In this document: one piece after another, positions 46,218-54,827 of the stretch
How the letters are laid out: each line of letters opens with the position of its first letter
Position numbering within the stretch: position 1 is the first letter of the stretch
DNA from: Methylocystis heyeri
GTDB lineage: Bacteria > Pseudomonadota > Alphaproteobacteria > Rhizobiales > Beijerinckiaceae
Reading direction: 5' to 3'
Length of the DNA stretch: 64,000 nt
Assembly: GCF_004802635.2 (NCBI RefSeq)
Contig: NZ_CP046052.1
Span: 2,852,001-2,916,000 of the forward strand
Made by a program: the position numbers and the translations under genes
The notes under the pieces: generated by a model
Databases searched by the model: none
What the model was told of the DNA's origin: nothing
Seen by the model: the letters and a program-made list of their open reading frames with translations, nothing else

Positions 46218-46601
46218 AGCGCGTTCGGTTCAAACGCAGTCGAACGCGCTCCAAATCTGATTGACGGAGCATGTTCTTTTCCAAAAACCGCTTCGCACTT
46301 TTTGGGAACATGCTCTAAAAATTCAGGCGAAAGCCTGTTTCGCCCGGAGCGCCGGCCAAGCGCTCCGGGCGTTCTTATGTCATACTCCGACCGAAGACGC
46401 GGTTTTGCGCCGTCATCGTGAGGAGCGCTGCGACGCGGCGATCCAGGAAGACTGGCGCGGCCCCGGTTTGCTTCGCGTCGCCAGCAATGACGCGAGCCCG
46501 CCAGTCGGAACCCACGTCACAACGGCGGCGCCGCGGAAAACGGCCCGGCGCGAACGGGGCCAGCCCGCCGGCGCCCAAAAACAACAAGGGGATATCCTTC
46601 G
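46218..46601. other. Intergenic region with palindromic repeat
   Basis: A 384-base gap after pntB holding the palindrome at 46267-46315 and a second hairpin (CCCGGAGCG...CGCTCCGGG, about 46343-46369) followed by a weak T-rich stretch, possibly the pnt terminator. No gene is evident. Confidence 0.55.
46267..46315. repeat. RIME-like palindromic element
   Basis: GAGCATGTTC/GAACATGCTC perfect 10-bp arms, with inner CCAAAAA/TTTTTGG pairing around a CCGCTTCGCAC core. It resembles intergenic palindromes widespread in Rhizobiales (AGCATGTTC ... GCGGTTTT). A degraded relative with CACGCGAAGCGGTTCCCACT lies near 58370-58435. Confidence 0.7.
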
Positions 46602-47336
46602 ATGGTGATGCCGATCTACGACGATACGCCGATGCGCTACCTGCGCCGACCGGTCGTGAATTGGGCGCTGATCGGCCTCAACATCCTGGTCTTTGTGCTG
46701 GTGCACAGCGAGTTGTTCGGCGACCCGCTGACGATCACGCGCGGCTTTGCGGTCATACCCCGCGTGCTGTTCGGAGAGGCGGCGCTGGCCAATTGGGTCG
46801 TCGGGCCGCCCGCGCCCCTGACGCTGGTGACCTCGCTGTTCTTTCATTCCAGCGTGCTCCATCTGCTCGGCAACATGCTGTTCCTCTATGTGTTCGGAGA
46901 CAATATCGAGGATGCGATGGGGTCCTTGCATTACCTGCTGTTCTATCTGAGCTGCGGGGTCGCCTCGGGAGTCTTCTTCGCCTACGCCTCACCCCACACG
47001 ATCACGCCGCTGGTGGGCGCATCGGGCGCCATCTCGGGCGTTTGCGCCGCCTTTCTGCTTCTGCACCCCCGGTCGACGATCTTCGGCCTCGTCGCCGGCG
47101 TGTTTCCGATCCGCGCGGCGGCGTGGATGTTCGTCGGCACCTGGATCGTGCTGCAATTCCTCAACGCCCTTTTCGGCGAGCAGGGGCACGTCGCCTGGTT
47201 CGCCCATGTCGGCGGCATCCTCGCCGGCCTCGCCCTCACGCCCCTGTTCAAGCGCCGCAGCGTGCGGCTTTTCGCCCCTCCGCCTCCGCCGCCCCCGCCG
47301 CTGCCCGAAAACATCGACGCGCCGCCGGGGTTCTGA
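46602..47336 (+). CDS. Rhomboid family intramembrane serine protease
   Basis: A 244-residue polytopic membrane protein with six or seven helices. The rhomboid signatures are HLLGNMLFLYVFGDNIEDAM (helix 2 Asn), GASGAISGVCAAF (nucleophile Ser at about residue 140) and AHVGGILAGLALTPL (catalytic His at about 201). The proline-rich tail is probably unstructured. The ATG follows GGGG and no signal peptide is needed. Both catalytic residues are present, so it is probably active. Confidence 0.9.
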   Translation: MVMPIYDDTPMRYLRRPVVNWALIGLNILVFVLVHSELFGDPLTITRGFAVIPRVLFGEAALANWVVGPPAPLTLVTSLFFHSSVLHLLGNMLFLYVFGDNIEDAMGSLHYLLFYLSCGVASGVFFAYASPHTITPLVGASGAISGVCAAFLLLHPRSTIFGLVAGVFPIRAAAWMFVGTWIVLQFLNALFGEQGHVAWFAHVGGILAGLALTPLFKRRSVRLFAPPPPPPPPLPENIDAPPGF

Positions 47337-47441
47337 GCGTTTCAAGGGGGTTTGACTTGAACCGGCGCGCCCGTTACCAGAGCGCAATCCAGCTTTTGCC
47401 GCATTAGGTGACCAAGCGTCACGCTCGCCGGGAGTTGAGCG

Positions 47442-48188
47442 ATGAAGATTCTCGTACCCGTGAAACGGGTCGTCGATTACAATGTAAAGATCAGGGTCAA
47501 GGCCGACGGCTCCGGCGTCGATCTGGCCAATGTGAAAATGTCCATGAACCCCTTCGACGAAATCGCCGTCGAGGAGGCTCTGCGCCTCAAGGAGGCAGGC
47601 AAGGCCAGCGAGGTCGTGGTGGTCTCGATCGGGCCGGCGAAGGCCGACGAAACCCTGCGCACCGGCCTCGCCATGGGCGCCGACAGGGGCATTCTGGTCA
47701 AGACCGACGAAACGGTCGAGCCGCTGGCCGTCGCCAAGATCCTGGCCAAGATCGCCGCCGAAGAGCAGCCGGGGCTGATCATCCTCGGCAAGCAGGCGAT
47801 CGACGACGACAGCAATCAAACCGGCCAGATGCTGGCAGCGCTGCTCGGCTGGGGCCAGGGCACCTTCGCCTCCAAGGTCGAGATCGGCGGCGACAGCGTC
47901 GACGTGACACGCGAGATCGACGGCGGTCTGCAGACCGTCACGGTGAAGCTGCCGGCGATCGTCACCACCGATCTGCGGCTGAACGAACCGCGCTACGCCA
48001 GCCTCCCGAACATCATCAAGGCCAAGAAGAAAGAGGTCGCCGTCAAGGCGCCGGCTGATTACGGCGTCGACATCGCGCCGCGCCTCGAGGTGCTGAAGAC
48101 CGCTGAGCCCCCGGTTCGCAAGGCCGGCGTCAAGGTCGGCTCGGTTCCGGAACTGGTCGCGAAACTCAAAGAAGCGGGAGTTCTTTAA
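47442..48188 (+). CDS. etfB: Electron transfer flavoprotein subunit beta
   Basis: A 248-residue EtfB with [40 protein letters not shown], and the signature [20 protein letters not shown] before NIIKAKKKE. It binds AMP and with EtfA carries electrons from acyl-CoA and other dehydrogenases to the ETF-quinone oxidoreductase. It is followed after 2 bases by etfA. The following hydroxyacyl-CoA dehydrogenase gene supports a role in fatty-acid or butyrate-type metabolism. Confidence 0.96.
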   Translation: MKILVPVKRVVDYNVKIRVKADGSGVDLANVKMSMNPFDEIAVEEALRLKEAGKASEVVVVSIGPAKADETLRTGLAMGADRGILVKTDETVEPLAVAKILAKIAAEEQPGLIILGKQAIDDDSNQTGQMLAALLGWGQGTFASKVEIGGDSVDVTREIDGGLQTVTVKLPAIVTTDLRLNEPRYASLPNIIKAKKKEVAVKAPADYGVDIAPRLEVLKTAEPPVRKAGVKVGSVPELVAKLKEAGVL

Positions 48189-48190
48189 TC

Positions 48191-49135
48191 ATGGCGACGC
48201 TCCTTCTCGCTGAAACCGCCGGCGGCGCGCTTGCTCCCGCCACCGCGAAAGCGCTCACCGCCGCCACGGCGATCGGCGGCGCTGTCCATATCCTCGTCGC
48301 CGGCTCGGGCCTCGCCGCCGCCGCCGAACAGGCCGCCAAGCTCGCGGGCGTGGAAAAGGTCCTCCTGGCCGACTCCGCGACCTTCGACCATGTGCTGGCC
48401 GAACCGACCGCGGCGCTGATCCTCGGGCTCGCCGGCGCCTATGACGTCATCCTCGCGCCCTCGACCAGCACGACCAAGAACGTGCTGCCGCGGGTCGCGG
48501 CGCTGCTCGACGTCGCCCAGATCTCCGACATCATCAAGGTCGTCGCGGCGGATACTTTCGAGCGCCCGATCTATGCCGGAAACGCGATCCAGACCGTCCG
48601 CTCCAAGGACGCCAAAAAGGTGATCACGGTGCGCACCACCGCCTTTTCGGCGGCGGGCGAGGGCGGCTCGGCCGCGATCGAGACCATAGCCGGTCCGGCC
48701 GACCCCGGCCTTTCCAGCTTCAAGAGCGAGGCCCTGGCCCAGTCCGAACGGCCCGAGCTCACCGCCGCCAAGATCATCGTCTCCGGCGGACGCGGGCTCG
48801 GAAGCGCCGAGAACTTCGCCAAATATATCGAGCCGGTGGCCAATCGGCTCAACGCCGCGATCGGCGCATCCCGCGCTGCGGTGGACGCCGGCTACGCCCC
48901 CAACGACCTCCAGGTCGGCCAGACCGGCAAGGCCGTGGCGCCGGACCTCTATGTCGCCGTCGGCATTTCCGGCGCGATCCAGCATCTCGCGGGCATGAAG
49001 GACTCCAAGATCATCGTCGCGATCAACAAGGACGAAGAGGCCCCGATCTATCAGGTGGCGGATTTCGGCCTCGTCGCGGATCTCTTCAACGCCCTGCCGG
49101 AGCTCGACGCGGAACTCGCCAAAAGCGGCCGCTGA
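48191..49135 (+). CDS. etfA: Electron transfer flavoprotein subunit alpha
   Basis: A 314-residue EtfA. The C-terminal FAD-binding domain has [36 protein letters not shown] and the family signature [20 protein letters not shown] before [14 protein letters not shown]. It partners with etfB (2-base gap) and is followed by a strong terminator. Confidence 0.96.
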   Translation: MATLLLAETAGGALAPATAKALTAATAIGGAVHILVAGSGLAAAAEQAAKLAGVEKVLLADSATFDHVLAEPTAALILGLAGAYDVILAPSTSTTKNVLPRVAALLDVAQISDIIKVVAADTFERPIYAGNAIQTVRSKDAKKVITVRTTAFSAAGEGGSAAIETIAGPADPGLSSFKSEALAQSERPELTAAKIIVSGGRGLGSAENFAKYIEPVANRLNAAIGASRAAVDAGYAPNDLQVGQTGKAVAPDLYVAVGISGAIQHLAGMKDSKIIVAINKDEEAPIYQVADFGLVADLFNALPELDAELAKSGR

Positions 49136-49153
49136 GCTTCAAAGAAAGCAGGC

Positions 49154-49193
49154 GGGTCCGGGCCGTTTCAAAGGCCCGGACCCGTTTCTTTTC
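49154..49193 (+). terminator. etfBA terminator
   Basis: A perfect 11-bp stem GGGTCCGGGCC/GGCCCGGACCC with an 8-base loop, followed by GTTTCTTTTC, 18 bases after the etfA stop. Confidence 0.92.
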
Positions 49194-49298
49194 GGCCCCG
49201 ACCCGATTTGAAAAGATGGTGGTTTTCATAAAAGCCAAACGCGCGCTATATTGCACTGCATAAGAGGGTCTGAAATCTCGCTGGGGGCGCCCCGAAAC

Positions 49299-50180
49299 AT
49301 GAGCCTTGAAATTCGCAAGATCGGCGTGATCGGAGCCGGACAAATGGGCAAGGGCATCGCCCATGTGTGCGCGCTGGCGGGTTTTGACGTCGCATTGAAC
49401 GACGTCAGCGACGAACGTATCGCTGCGGGCGTAGACGATATTGCAGCGCAAATGCAAAAGTCGGTCGAGCGCGGAACGATCGACGCCTCGGGGAAGAGCG
49501 CAGCGCTGGCCCGCATTTCCCCGGCTCCGGCAGTCCAGGATTTTCGCGACGCCGACCTCGTGATCGAAGCGGCCTCGGAAAACGAGGAGATCAAGCGCAG
49601 GATACTTTCCGACGTCGCGCTCGCACTGAAGCCCGACGCCATCATCGGCACCAACACCTCCTCGATCTCGATCACCCGCCTCGCCTCGGTCACCGGACGG
49701 CCCGAGCGGTTCATCGGCATTCATTTCATGAATCCGGTGCCCAAGATGCAGCTCGTCGAGCTGATCCGTGGCATAGCCACCGAGGATCGCACATTCGAGG
49801 AGACGCGCGGCTTTATCGCGAAGCTCGGCAAGACCATCACGGTTTCGGAGGATTTCCCGGCCTTCATCGTGAACCGCATTCTGCTTCCGATGATCAACGA
49901 GGCCATCTACACGCTCTATGAGGGCGTCGGGTCGGTCGAGGCGATCGACACCGCGATGAAGCTGGGCGCGAACCACCCTATGGGTCCGCTTCAGCTCGCC
50001 GATTTCATCGGTCTCGACGTCTGTCTCTCCGTCATGCAGGTGCTGCATGAGGGGCTGGCGGATTCGAAATACCGCCCCTGCCCTCTGCTCGTGAAATATG
50101 TCGAGGCCGGATGGCTCGGCCGCAAGACCCAGCGCGGCTTTTACGATTACCGCAGCGGCCAGCCGATCCCGACGCGCTGA
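49299..50180 (+). CDS. 3-hydroxybutyryl-CoA dehydrogenase
   Basis: A 293-residue NAD(P)-dependent dehydrogenase interconverting acetoacetyl-CoA and 3-hydroxybutyryl-CoA. Seen: GVIGAGQMGKGIAH dinucleotide fold, the catalytic His in HFMNPVPKMQLVEL, TISVSEDFPAFIVNRIL-like region (TITVSEDFPAFIVNRILLPM) and a C-terminal domain ending YDYRSGQPIPTR. Start ATG 49299 is chosen because it gives the normal N terminus. A terminator separates it from etfBA, so it has its own promoter in 49194-49298. Confidence 0.93.
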   Translation: MSLEIRKIGVIGAGQMGKGIAHVCALAGFDVALNDVSDERIAAGVDDIAAQMQKSVERGTIDASGKSAALARISPAPAVQDFRDADLVIEAASENEEIKRRILSDVALALKPDAIIGTNTSSISITRLASVTGRPERFIGIHFMNPVPKMQLVELIRGIATEDRTFEETRGFIAKLGKTITVSEDFPAFIVNRILLPMINEAIYTLYEGVGSVEAIDTAMKLGANHPMGPLQLADFIGLDVCLSVMQVLHEGLADSKYRPCPLLVKYVEAGWLGRKTQRGFYDYRSGQPIPTR

Positions 50181-50227
50181 AGCGCTTCAGGCGCCTCCAA
50201 AGAAAGCGCCCGCGGGCAAATGCGCGG

Positions 50228-50545
50228 TTACGAGCCCGGCTTGACAGGCTTTTCCTTGCCGGAGGGCGCTTTACCGCTCTGGGTGTCGGGACGCCCTTCG
50301 ATGGCCGGCGCGCCCGCCGTAGTCCCGCTGACGCCGCTCTCCTTTTGCTTACCGGCGTTGGGGATATTGGGATTTTGCTTCTGGATCGCCGTGGACGGCT
50401 CGACGTCGCCGCCGGCGGCGGGTCCGGTCGTGCTGCCCGCGGAGTGGCCAGGCGCGCCTCCGGACGGATGCTGCTGCGCGAAAGCCGCGCCGGAAGCAAG
50501 GATCACGACAGACGAAATAAAAATCGCGACGCTGGAGTATTTCAC
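50228..50545 (-). CDS. Small secreted Pro/Gly-rich protein
   Basis: Not recognised. About 105 residues from GTG 50545, which has AAAGGAGA upstream; the frame is open to 50614 but without a site. A signal peptide (KYSSVAIFISSVVILASGAA, cleavage after AFA) is followed by a low-complexity Gly/Pro/Lys-rich chain with no predicted fold. It converges with the dehydrogenase gene. Confidence 0.6.
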   Translation of the reverse strand: MKYSSVAIFISSVVILASGAAFAQQHPSGGAPGHSAGSTTGPAAGGDVEPSTAIQKQNPNIPNAGKQKESGVSGTTAGAPAIEGRPDTQSGKAPSGKEKPVKPGS

Positions 50546-50804
50546 CGGCTTCTCCTTTACTGGATCGCGAAACGAGGCTCGGATAAAATATAGAAGCTGA
50601 GCAATTATTGACAACGAATCGTAGCCGATCCTCGACTGTATTTTTATTTTGCAAGAAATAGTCTGGCGTCAGGATATGGTTTAGCCTTTTTCCCGCGCCC
50701 CTGTCCAAGTCCCGCATAATCCTTCGAGAAAGTTTGCCAGCAAAGCAATTGGGTAACCGCCTCCCGCTAATTTCTCGCGTGAAACTCACTTCGGCGGACA
50801 CGGC

Positions 50805-51047
50805 ATGTTCGACGCCTTGATCACCATAGTTACGGCTTTATTCCTGACCAGATTCTGGTCGGGCTGGCGCTATGGCTTTTTCGATTGGTTTTGCGCCGCC
50901 GCTGCTGTGGCGGGGGCTTTCGCGGCGCCTCCTCTCCTCGAAGCCCTGGCCCCGGAAGCCGCCTCCCTGGGCGTATTCGGAGCGGAATCGGGCGGAGCCC
51001 TGCTCGGCTGCCTCCTCTACGACGCTTTGGCGTCGGCGCGGCGGTGA
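50805..51047 (+). CDS. Small hypothetical membrane protein
   Basis: Not recognised. 80 residues with FDALITIVTALFLTRFWSGW and two further hydrophobic Ala-rich stretches, ending LYDALASARR. A GGCGGA sequence lies before the ATG, which is weak. It converges with trmD 55 bases away, where many alphaproteobacteria carry rplS instead. The membrane-like composition supports a real gene, but it could be a chance frame. Confidence 0.45.
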   Translation: MFDALITIVTALFLTRFWSGWRYGFFDWFCAAAAVAGAFAAPPLLEALAPEAASLGVFGAESGGALLGCLLYDALASARR

Positions 51048-51102
51048 CCAGGGGTCGACGAGCATGGGCTCCCGTTCCGGCGGCGCGACAGGACTCGGGC
51101 GT

Positions 51103-51792
51103 CTACCGCTTGAACCTCGCGATCAGATCGGGCCGGCGTTCCCTGGTCAGGCGCAAAGCCTGCTCGTGCCGCCACTGGGCGATTTTCTTGTGGTCTCCAC
51201 ACAGCAGGACTTCCGGAATCTCCGCGCCCTCGAACCCTCTAGGCCTTGTATATTGCGGATATTCCAGCAGGCCGTCCTCGAAACTCTCCTCGGTCCCGGA
51301 GGCTTCTTCGCCCATCACGCCGGGCAGGAGCCGGACGCAGGCGTCCATCAGAGCCAGAGCCGCGACCTCGCCGCCCGAGAGTATGTAATCGCCGATCGAG
51401 ATTTCCTCGAGGCCGCGCCCCGCGATGATGCGTTCGTCGACGCCCTCGAATCTGGCGCAGAGGATGATCGCGCCCGGCCCTTCAGCGAGCCGCCTCACCC
51501 TCTCCTGGGTGAGCGGCGCGCCGCGCGGACTCATCAGCAGGCGAGGACGGGGGTCGTCGGCAGCGGCAGCCGCGTCGATCGCGGCGGCGAGCACATCGGC
51601 CCGCATCACCATGCCGGGGCCGCCGCCCGCGGGCGTATCGTCCACCGCGCGGTGACGGCCGAGACCGTGCTCGCGTATCTGCAGGGCCTCCAACCGCCAG
51701 ACCTCGCGGGACAGCGCGTCTCCGGCCAGCGAAAAGCCCAACGGGCCGGGGAACATTTCCGGGAACAGCGTAAGGATGGTTGCGCGCCACAT
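51103..51792 (-). CDS. trmD: tRNA (guanine-37-N1) methyltransferase
   Basis: A 229-residue SPOUT methyltransferase making m1G37 in tRNAs. Seen: [40 protein letters not shown] (the TPAGGGPGM block and following residues bind the substrate) and [20 protein letters not shown], the trefoil-knot SAM site. It is the last gene of ffh-rpsP-rimM-trmD, 40 bases after rimM. Confidence 0.96.
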   Translation of the reverse strand: MWRATILTLFPEMFPGPLGFSLAGDALSREVWRLEALQIREHGLGRHRAVDDTPAGGGPGMVMRADVLAAAIDAAAAADDPRPRLLMSPRGAPLTQERVRRLAEGPGAIILCARFEGVDERIIAGRGLEEISIGDYILSGGEVAALALMDACVRLLPGVMGEEASGTEESFEDGLLEYPQYTRPRGFEGAEIPEVLLCGDHKKIAQWRHEQALRLTRERRPDLIARFKR

Positions 51793-51832
51793 GAAGGGCT
51801 TATGGCACGACGGCGCGCAAGCCGAAAAGCTT

Positions 51833-52396
51833 CTATTTTGCAGGCTCGGGACCTTCTTCCTCGATCTCCTCGGGCGGAGCGACGATCACGCGCCCGCCGG
51901 CGATGTCGACGACCGGAACCACCGCCCTGGTGAAAGGAAACAGAAGGGTCTCGCCGCCGACCGGCGGTGCGATCTCCAGAATGTCTCCGGCGCCGAAGTT
52001 GCGCACGCCGAGAACCTGGCCGAGCAGCAAACCCTCGCCCGTTTCCGCGCGCAGCCCTTCGAGATCGACGAGATAGAATTCGTCTTCATCGGGCGGAGGG
52101 AGGCTGGAGCGCGGCGCAAAGAGCTCGAGGCGACTCAGCTGTTCGGCGCCATTGCGGTCGTTGACGCCCTCGACGCGGGCGACCAGCATGTCCTTGCCCT
52201 GTGGCCGCACATTGGCCAGCACGAATCTTTGCCGGCCGCTCTTGTCGAAGAGCGGACCGTAGCTCGCGATGGACAAAGGGTCCGCCGTGAAGCTTTGCAG
52301 GCGGATTTCGCCGCGCACGCCATGCGGCGCGCCGAAACGCCCGAGCAGAACCATATCCCGCCCCTTGCCCGGGGCGGGAGGCGCCTTGTCGATCAC
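51833..52396 (-). CDS. rimM: Ribosome maturation factor RimM
   Basis: A 187-residue 16S rRNA processing factor with an N-terminal RimM domain ([20 protein letters not shown]) and a C-terminal PRC-barrel ([40 protein letters not shown]). It starts at GTG 52396, overlapping the stop of rpsP as GTGA, so its translation is coupled to rpsP. Confidence 0.94.
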   Translation of the reverse strand: MIDKAPPAPGKGRDMVLLGRFGAPHGVRGEIRLQSFTADPLSIASYGPLFDKSGRQRFVLANVRPQGKDMLVARVEGVNDRNGAEQLSRLELFAPRSSLPPPDEDEFYLVDLEGLRAETGEGLLLGQVLGVRNFGAGDILEIAPPVGGETLLFPFTRAVVPVVDIAGGRVIVAPPEEIEEEGPEPAK

Positions 52397-52740
52397 TCGG
52401 CGGCTTCAGCAGCGGCCGCGGCGGCGGCGGCGCGCTCCTGAGCCTTCTTCTTCGGCTGGGCCTTGACGGGATTGTTGCGGGCCTCGCGCTTGCCCACGCC
52501 CACGGTCTCAAGCAGGCGGGCGACGCGATCGGTCGGCTGCGCCCCCTTGGCGATCCATTCCTTGGCCTTCTCGGCGTCGAGCACGAGACGGTCGGCCGCG
52601 TCCTTGGCCTTCAGGGGATCGAAGGTGCCGAGCCGGTCGATGAAACGGCCGTCGCGCGGCGAGCGGGAGTCGGCGACGACGACGCGATAGAAGGGGCGCT
52701 TCTTGGCGCCGCCGCGGGACAGTCTGATCTTGAGCGACAT
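52393..52740 (-). CDS. rpsP: 30S ribosomal protein S16
   Basis: A 115-residue S16: [40 protein letters not shown] and a Lys/Ala-rich C-terminal extension of about 30 residues beyond the usual core, common in alphaproteobacteria. It lies between ffh (48-base gap) and rimM (4-base overlap). Confidence 0.97.
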   Translation of the reverse strand: MSLKIRLSRGGAKKRPFYRVVVADSRSPRDGRFIDRLGTFDPLKAKDAADRLVLDAEKAKEWIAKGAQPTDRVARLLETVGVGKREARNNPVKAQPKKKAQERAAAAAAAAEAAE

Positions 52741-52788
52741 CTATGCTTCCTTTGTTTTGCGAAGGGGACGCAGCCTTGAAGGCGCGCC

Positions 52789-54330
52789 TTATTTTTTCTT
52801 CCCGAACGGATTGAACCCGCCCAGAAGACTTTTGCCGCCCAGCCCCGGCAAAGAGGGCTTGGACGCGAACAGATCCGCCGGCGGCGCCTCGGGAAGGCCC
52901 GCAGGCGGCGTGAAGCCGCCGGCGCCGAGCTTCTTCTGCATCTCGGCGATTTCTTCCTTGCTGGGGGTCGGCATGCCGCCGAGGCCCATCATCTGGGCGG
53001 CGCGGCCCATGAGACCGCCGCCGCGCTTATTGGCGCCGCCCATGGATTTCATGAGGTCGGCCATGCCGCGGTGCTGCTTGAGCAGCTTGTTGATCTCCTC
53101 GACCTTGACGCCCGAGCCGGCCGCGATGCGGCGCTTGCGCGAGGCCTTCAGGATGTCGGGATTGCGGCGCTCCTTGGGGGTCATCGAGAGAATGATCGCG
53201 CGCTGGCGCTTGATGATCCTGTCGTCGATATTGGCGGACGCGAGCTGGTCCTTCATCTTGGCGACGCCGGGCAAAAGGCCCATGATTCCGGTGAGGCCGC
53301 CCATTTTCTCGGCCATGGCGAGCTGATCGCAAAGGTCCTGCAGATCGAACTTGCCCTTGGCCATGCGCATGGCGGCGCGTTCGGCCTCCTGCTGGTCGAT
53401 CGTGGCGGCGGCCTTCTCCACCAGCGCCACGATGTCGCCCATGCCGAGAATGCGGTCGGCGATGCGCTTGGGGGCGAATTCGTCCAGCGCGTCCATTTTC
53501 TCGCCGGTGGCGATCAGCTTGATCGGCTTGCCGGTGACGTGGCGCATCGAGAGCGCAGCGCCGCCGCGCCCGTCGCCGTCCATGCGGGTGAGGACGATGC
53601 CGGTGATGCCGACGCGGGCGTCGAAGTTCTTGGCGAGATTGACCGCGTCCTGGCCGGTGAGAGCGTCGGCGACGAGCAGGATTTCATGCGGGCTGGCGTA
53701 GGACTTGATGTCCGCCATCTCCTGCATGAGGGGCTCGTCGATATGGGTGCGGCCCGCGGTGTCGAGCAGAACGACGTCATAGCCTTCGAGCCGCGCCGCC
53801 TCGGCCGCACGGCGGGCGATCTGCAAGGGCGTCTGATTGGGGACGATGGGGAGGGTGTCGACCTCGACCTGACGGCCGAGAATGGCGAGCTGTTCCTGCG
53901 CGGCCGGGCGCTTGACGTCGAGCGAGGCCATCAGCACCCGCTTCTTGTTGCGCTCCTTGAGGCGCTTGGCGATCTTGGCCGTCGTGGTGGTTTTGCCGGC
54001 GCCCTGCAGGCCGACCATCATGATGATGACGGGCGGGCGTTCTTCGGTGTTGAGCGGCTCGGCGGTCTCGCCCAGGGTCTCGACCAGAACGTCGTTGACG
54101 ATCTTGATGACCATCTGGCCGGGGGAGATCGACTTGATCACATTGGCGCCGACGGCGCGATTCTGCACCTTGTCGGAGAAGGAGCGCACCACGTCGAGCG
54201 CGACGTCGGCGTCGAGCAAAGCGCGGCGGACCTCGCGCAAAGCTTCTTCGACGTCGGCTTCGGTGAGCGAGCCGCGCCGCGTGAGCTTGTCGAAAATGCC
54301 GGAGAGCTTATCGGAAAGGCTCTCGAACAT
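52789..54330 (-). CDS. ffh: Signal recognition particle protein Ffh
   Basis: A 513-residue SRP54 GTPase. N domain MFESLSDKLSGIFDKLTRRG; G domain with MVGLQGAGKTTTTAKIA (P-loop), DVKRPAAQEQL, DTAGRTHID and TRMDGDGRGGAALS; methionine-rich M domain from about 320 (GSGVKVEEINKLLKQHRGMA), which binds 4.5S RNA and signal sequences. ATG 54330 has AAAGGAGAAC upstream. First gene of the ffh-rpsP-rimM-trmD operon. Confidence 0.97.
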   Translation of the reverse strand: MFESLSDKLSGIFDKLTRRGSLTEADVEEALREVRRALLDADVALDVVRSFSDKVQNRAVGANVIKSISPGQMVIKIVNDVLVETLGETAEPLNTEERPPVIIMMVGLQGAGKTTTTAKIAKRLKERNKKRVLMASLDVKRPAAQEQLAILGRQVEVDTLPIVPNQTPLQIARRAAEAARLEGYDVVLLDTAGRTHIDEPLMQEMADIKSYASPHEILLVADALTGQDAVNLAKNFDARVGITGIVLTRMDGDGRGGAALSMRHVTGKPIKLIATGEKMDALDEFAPKRIADRILGMGDIVALVEKAAATIDQQEAERAAMRMAKGKFDLQDLCDQLAMAEKMGGLTGIMGLLPGVAKMKDQLASANIDDRIIKRQRAIILSMTPKERRNPDILKASRKRRIAAGSGVKVEEINKLLKQHRGMADLMKSMGGANKRGGGLMGRAAQMMGLGGMPTPSKEEIAEMQKKLGAGGFTPPAGLPEAPPADLFASKPSLPGLGGKSLLGGFNPFGKKK

Positions 54331-54827
54331 GCTGTTCTCCTTTGCCCGGCCGGCGGGCGAAACAGGATCGCTCAAAGCAAAACGCGCCCGGGAGCGCGAC
54401 GCGCCGCCGGACGTGGGCCTGCGCTCCCTTGGGCGACGCAGGTTTTGTTTGAGCACCTCTTGCGAGATTTTGGGAGAGGTTTACGCAGCAGGGCGGCCCG
54501 AGTCAATGGGGTGGAGCGGGTTCAGCATCTTCGAGACCAAACCACCATTTCTCAATCGCTCGCGGGTTGAACTCGCGAATCGCAACGGCTCCGCCTCACA
54601 AAAATATAGTAAAAGCAGCATTGCGAGCGCCAAGCGCCGTAATGTGAGACGCCGACGTTCATGAGTCTCCAACCCGGATAACCCTTATTTTACTTTGGGC
54701 GCGCGTTCTTCGCGCAAAATATTGATATTTCTATCTCAACTAAATAACGTAACTTGTTGGCCTTCGCAAACCGCATCGGAGCCGGGGCGCACTGCGACAA
54801 TATCGCTTTAAACGAGACCTATTGATC
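54331..54827. other. Divergent intergenic region between ffh and the GGDEF-EAL gene
   Basis: 497 bases. The ffh side is GC-rich with inverted repeats near 54390-54455 (for example CGCGCCC/GGGAGCGC). The right side (54680-54760) is AT-rich and probably holds the promoter for the signalling gene. I looked for a 4.5S RNA-like hairpin and saw none. Confidence 0.5.

Noticed and set aside
54481-54672. A 63-codon minus-strand ORF between ffh and the GGDEF-EAL gene
   Set aside because: It has no ribosome-binding site, no motif and lies in a promoter region.
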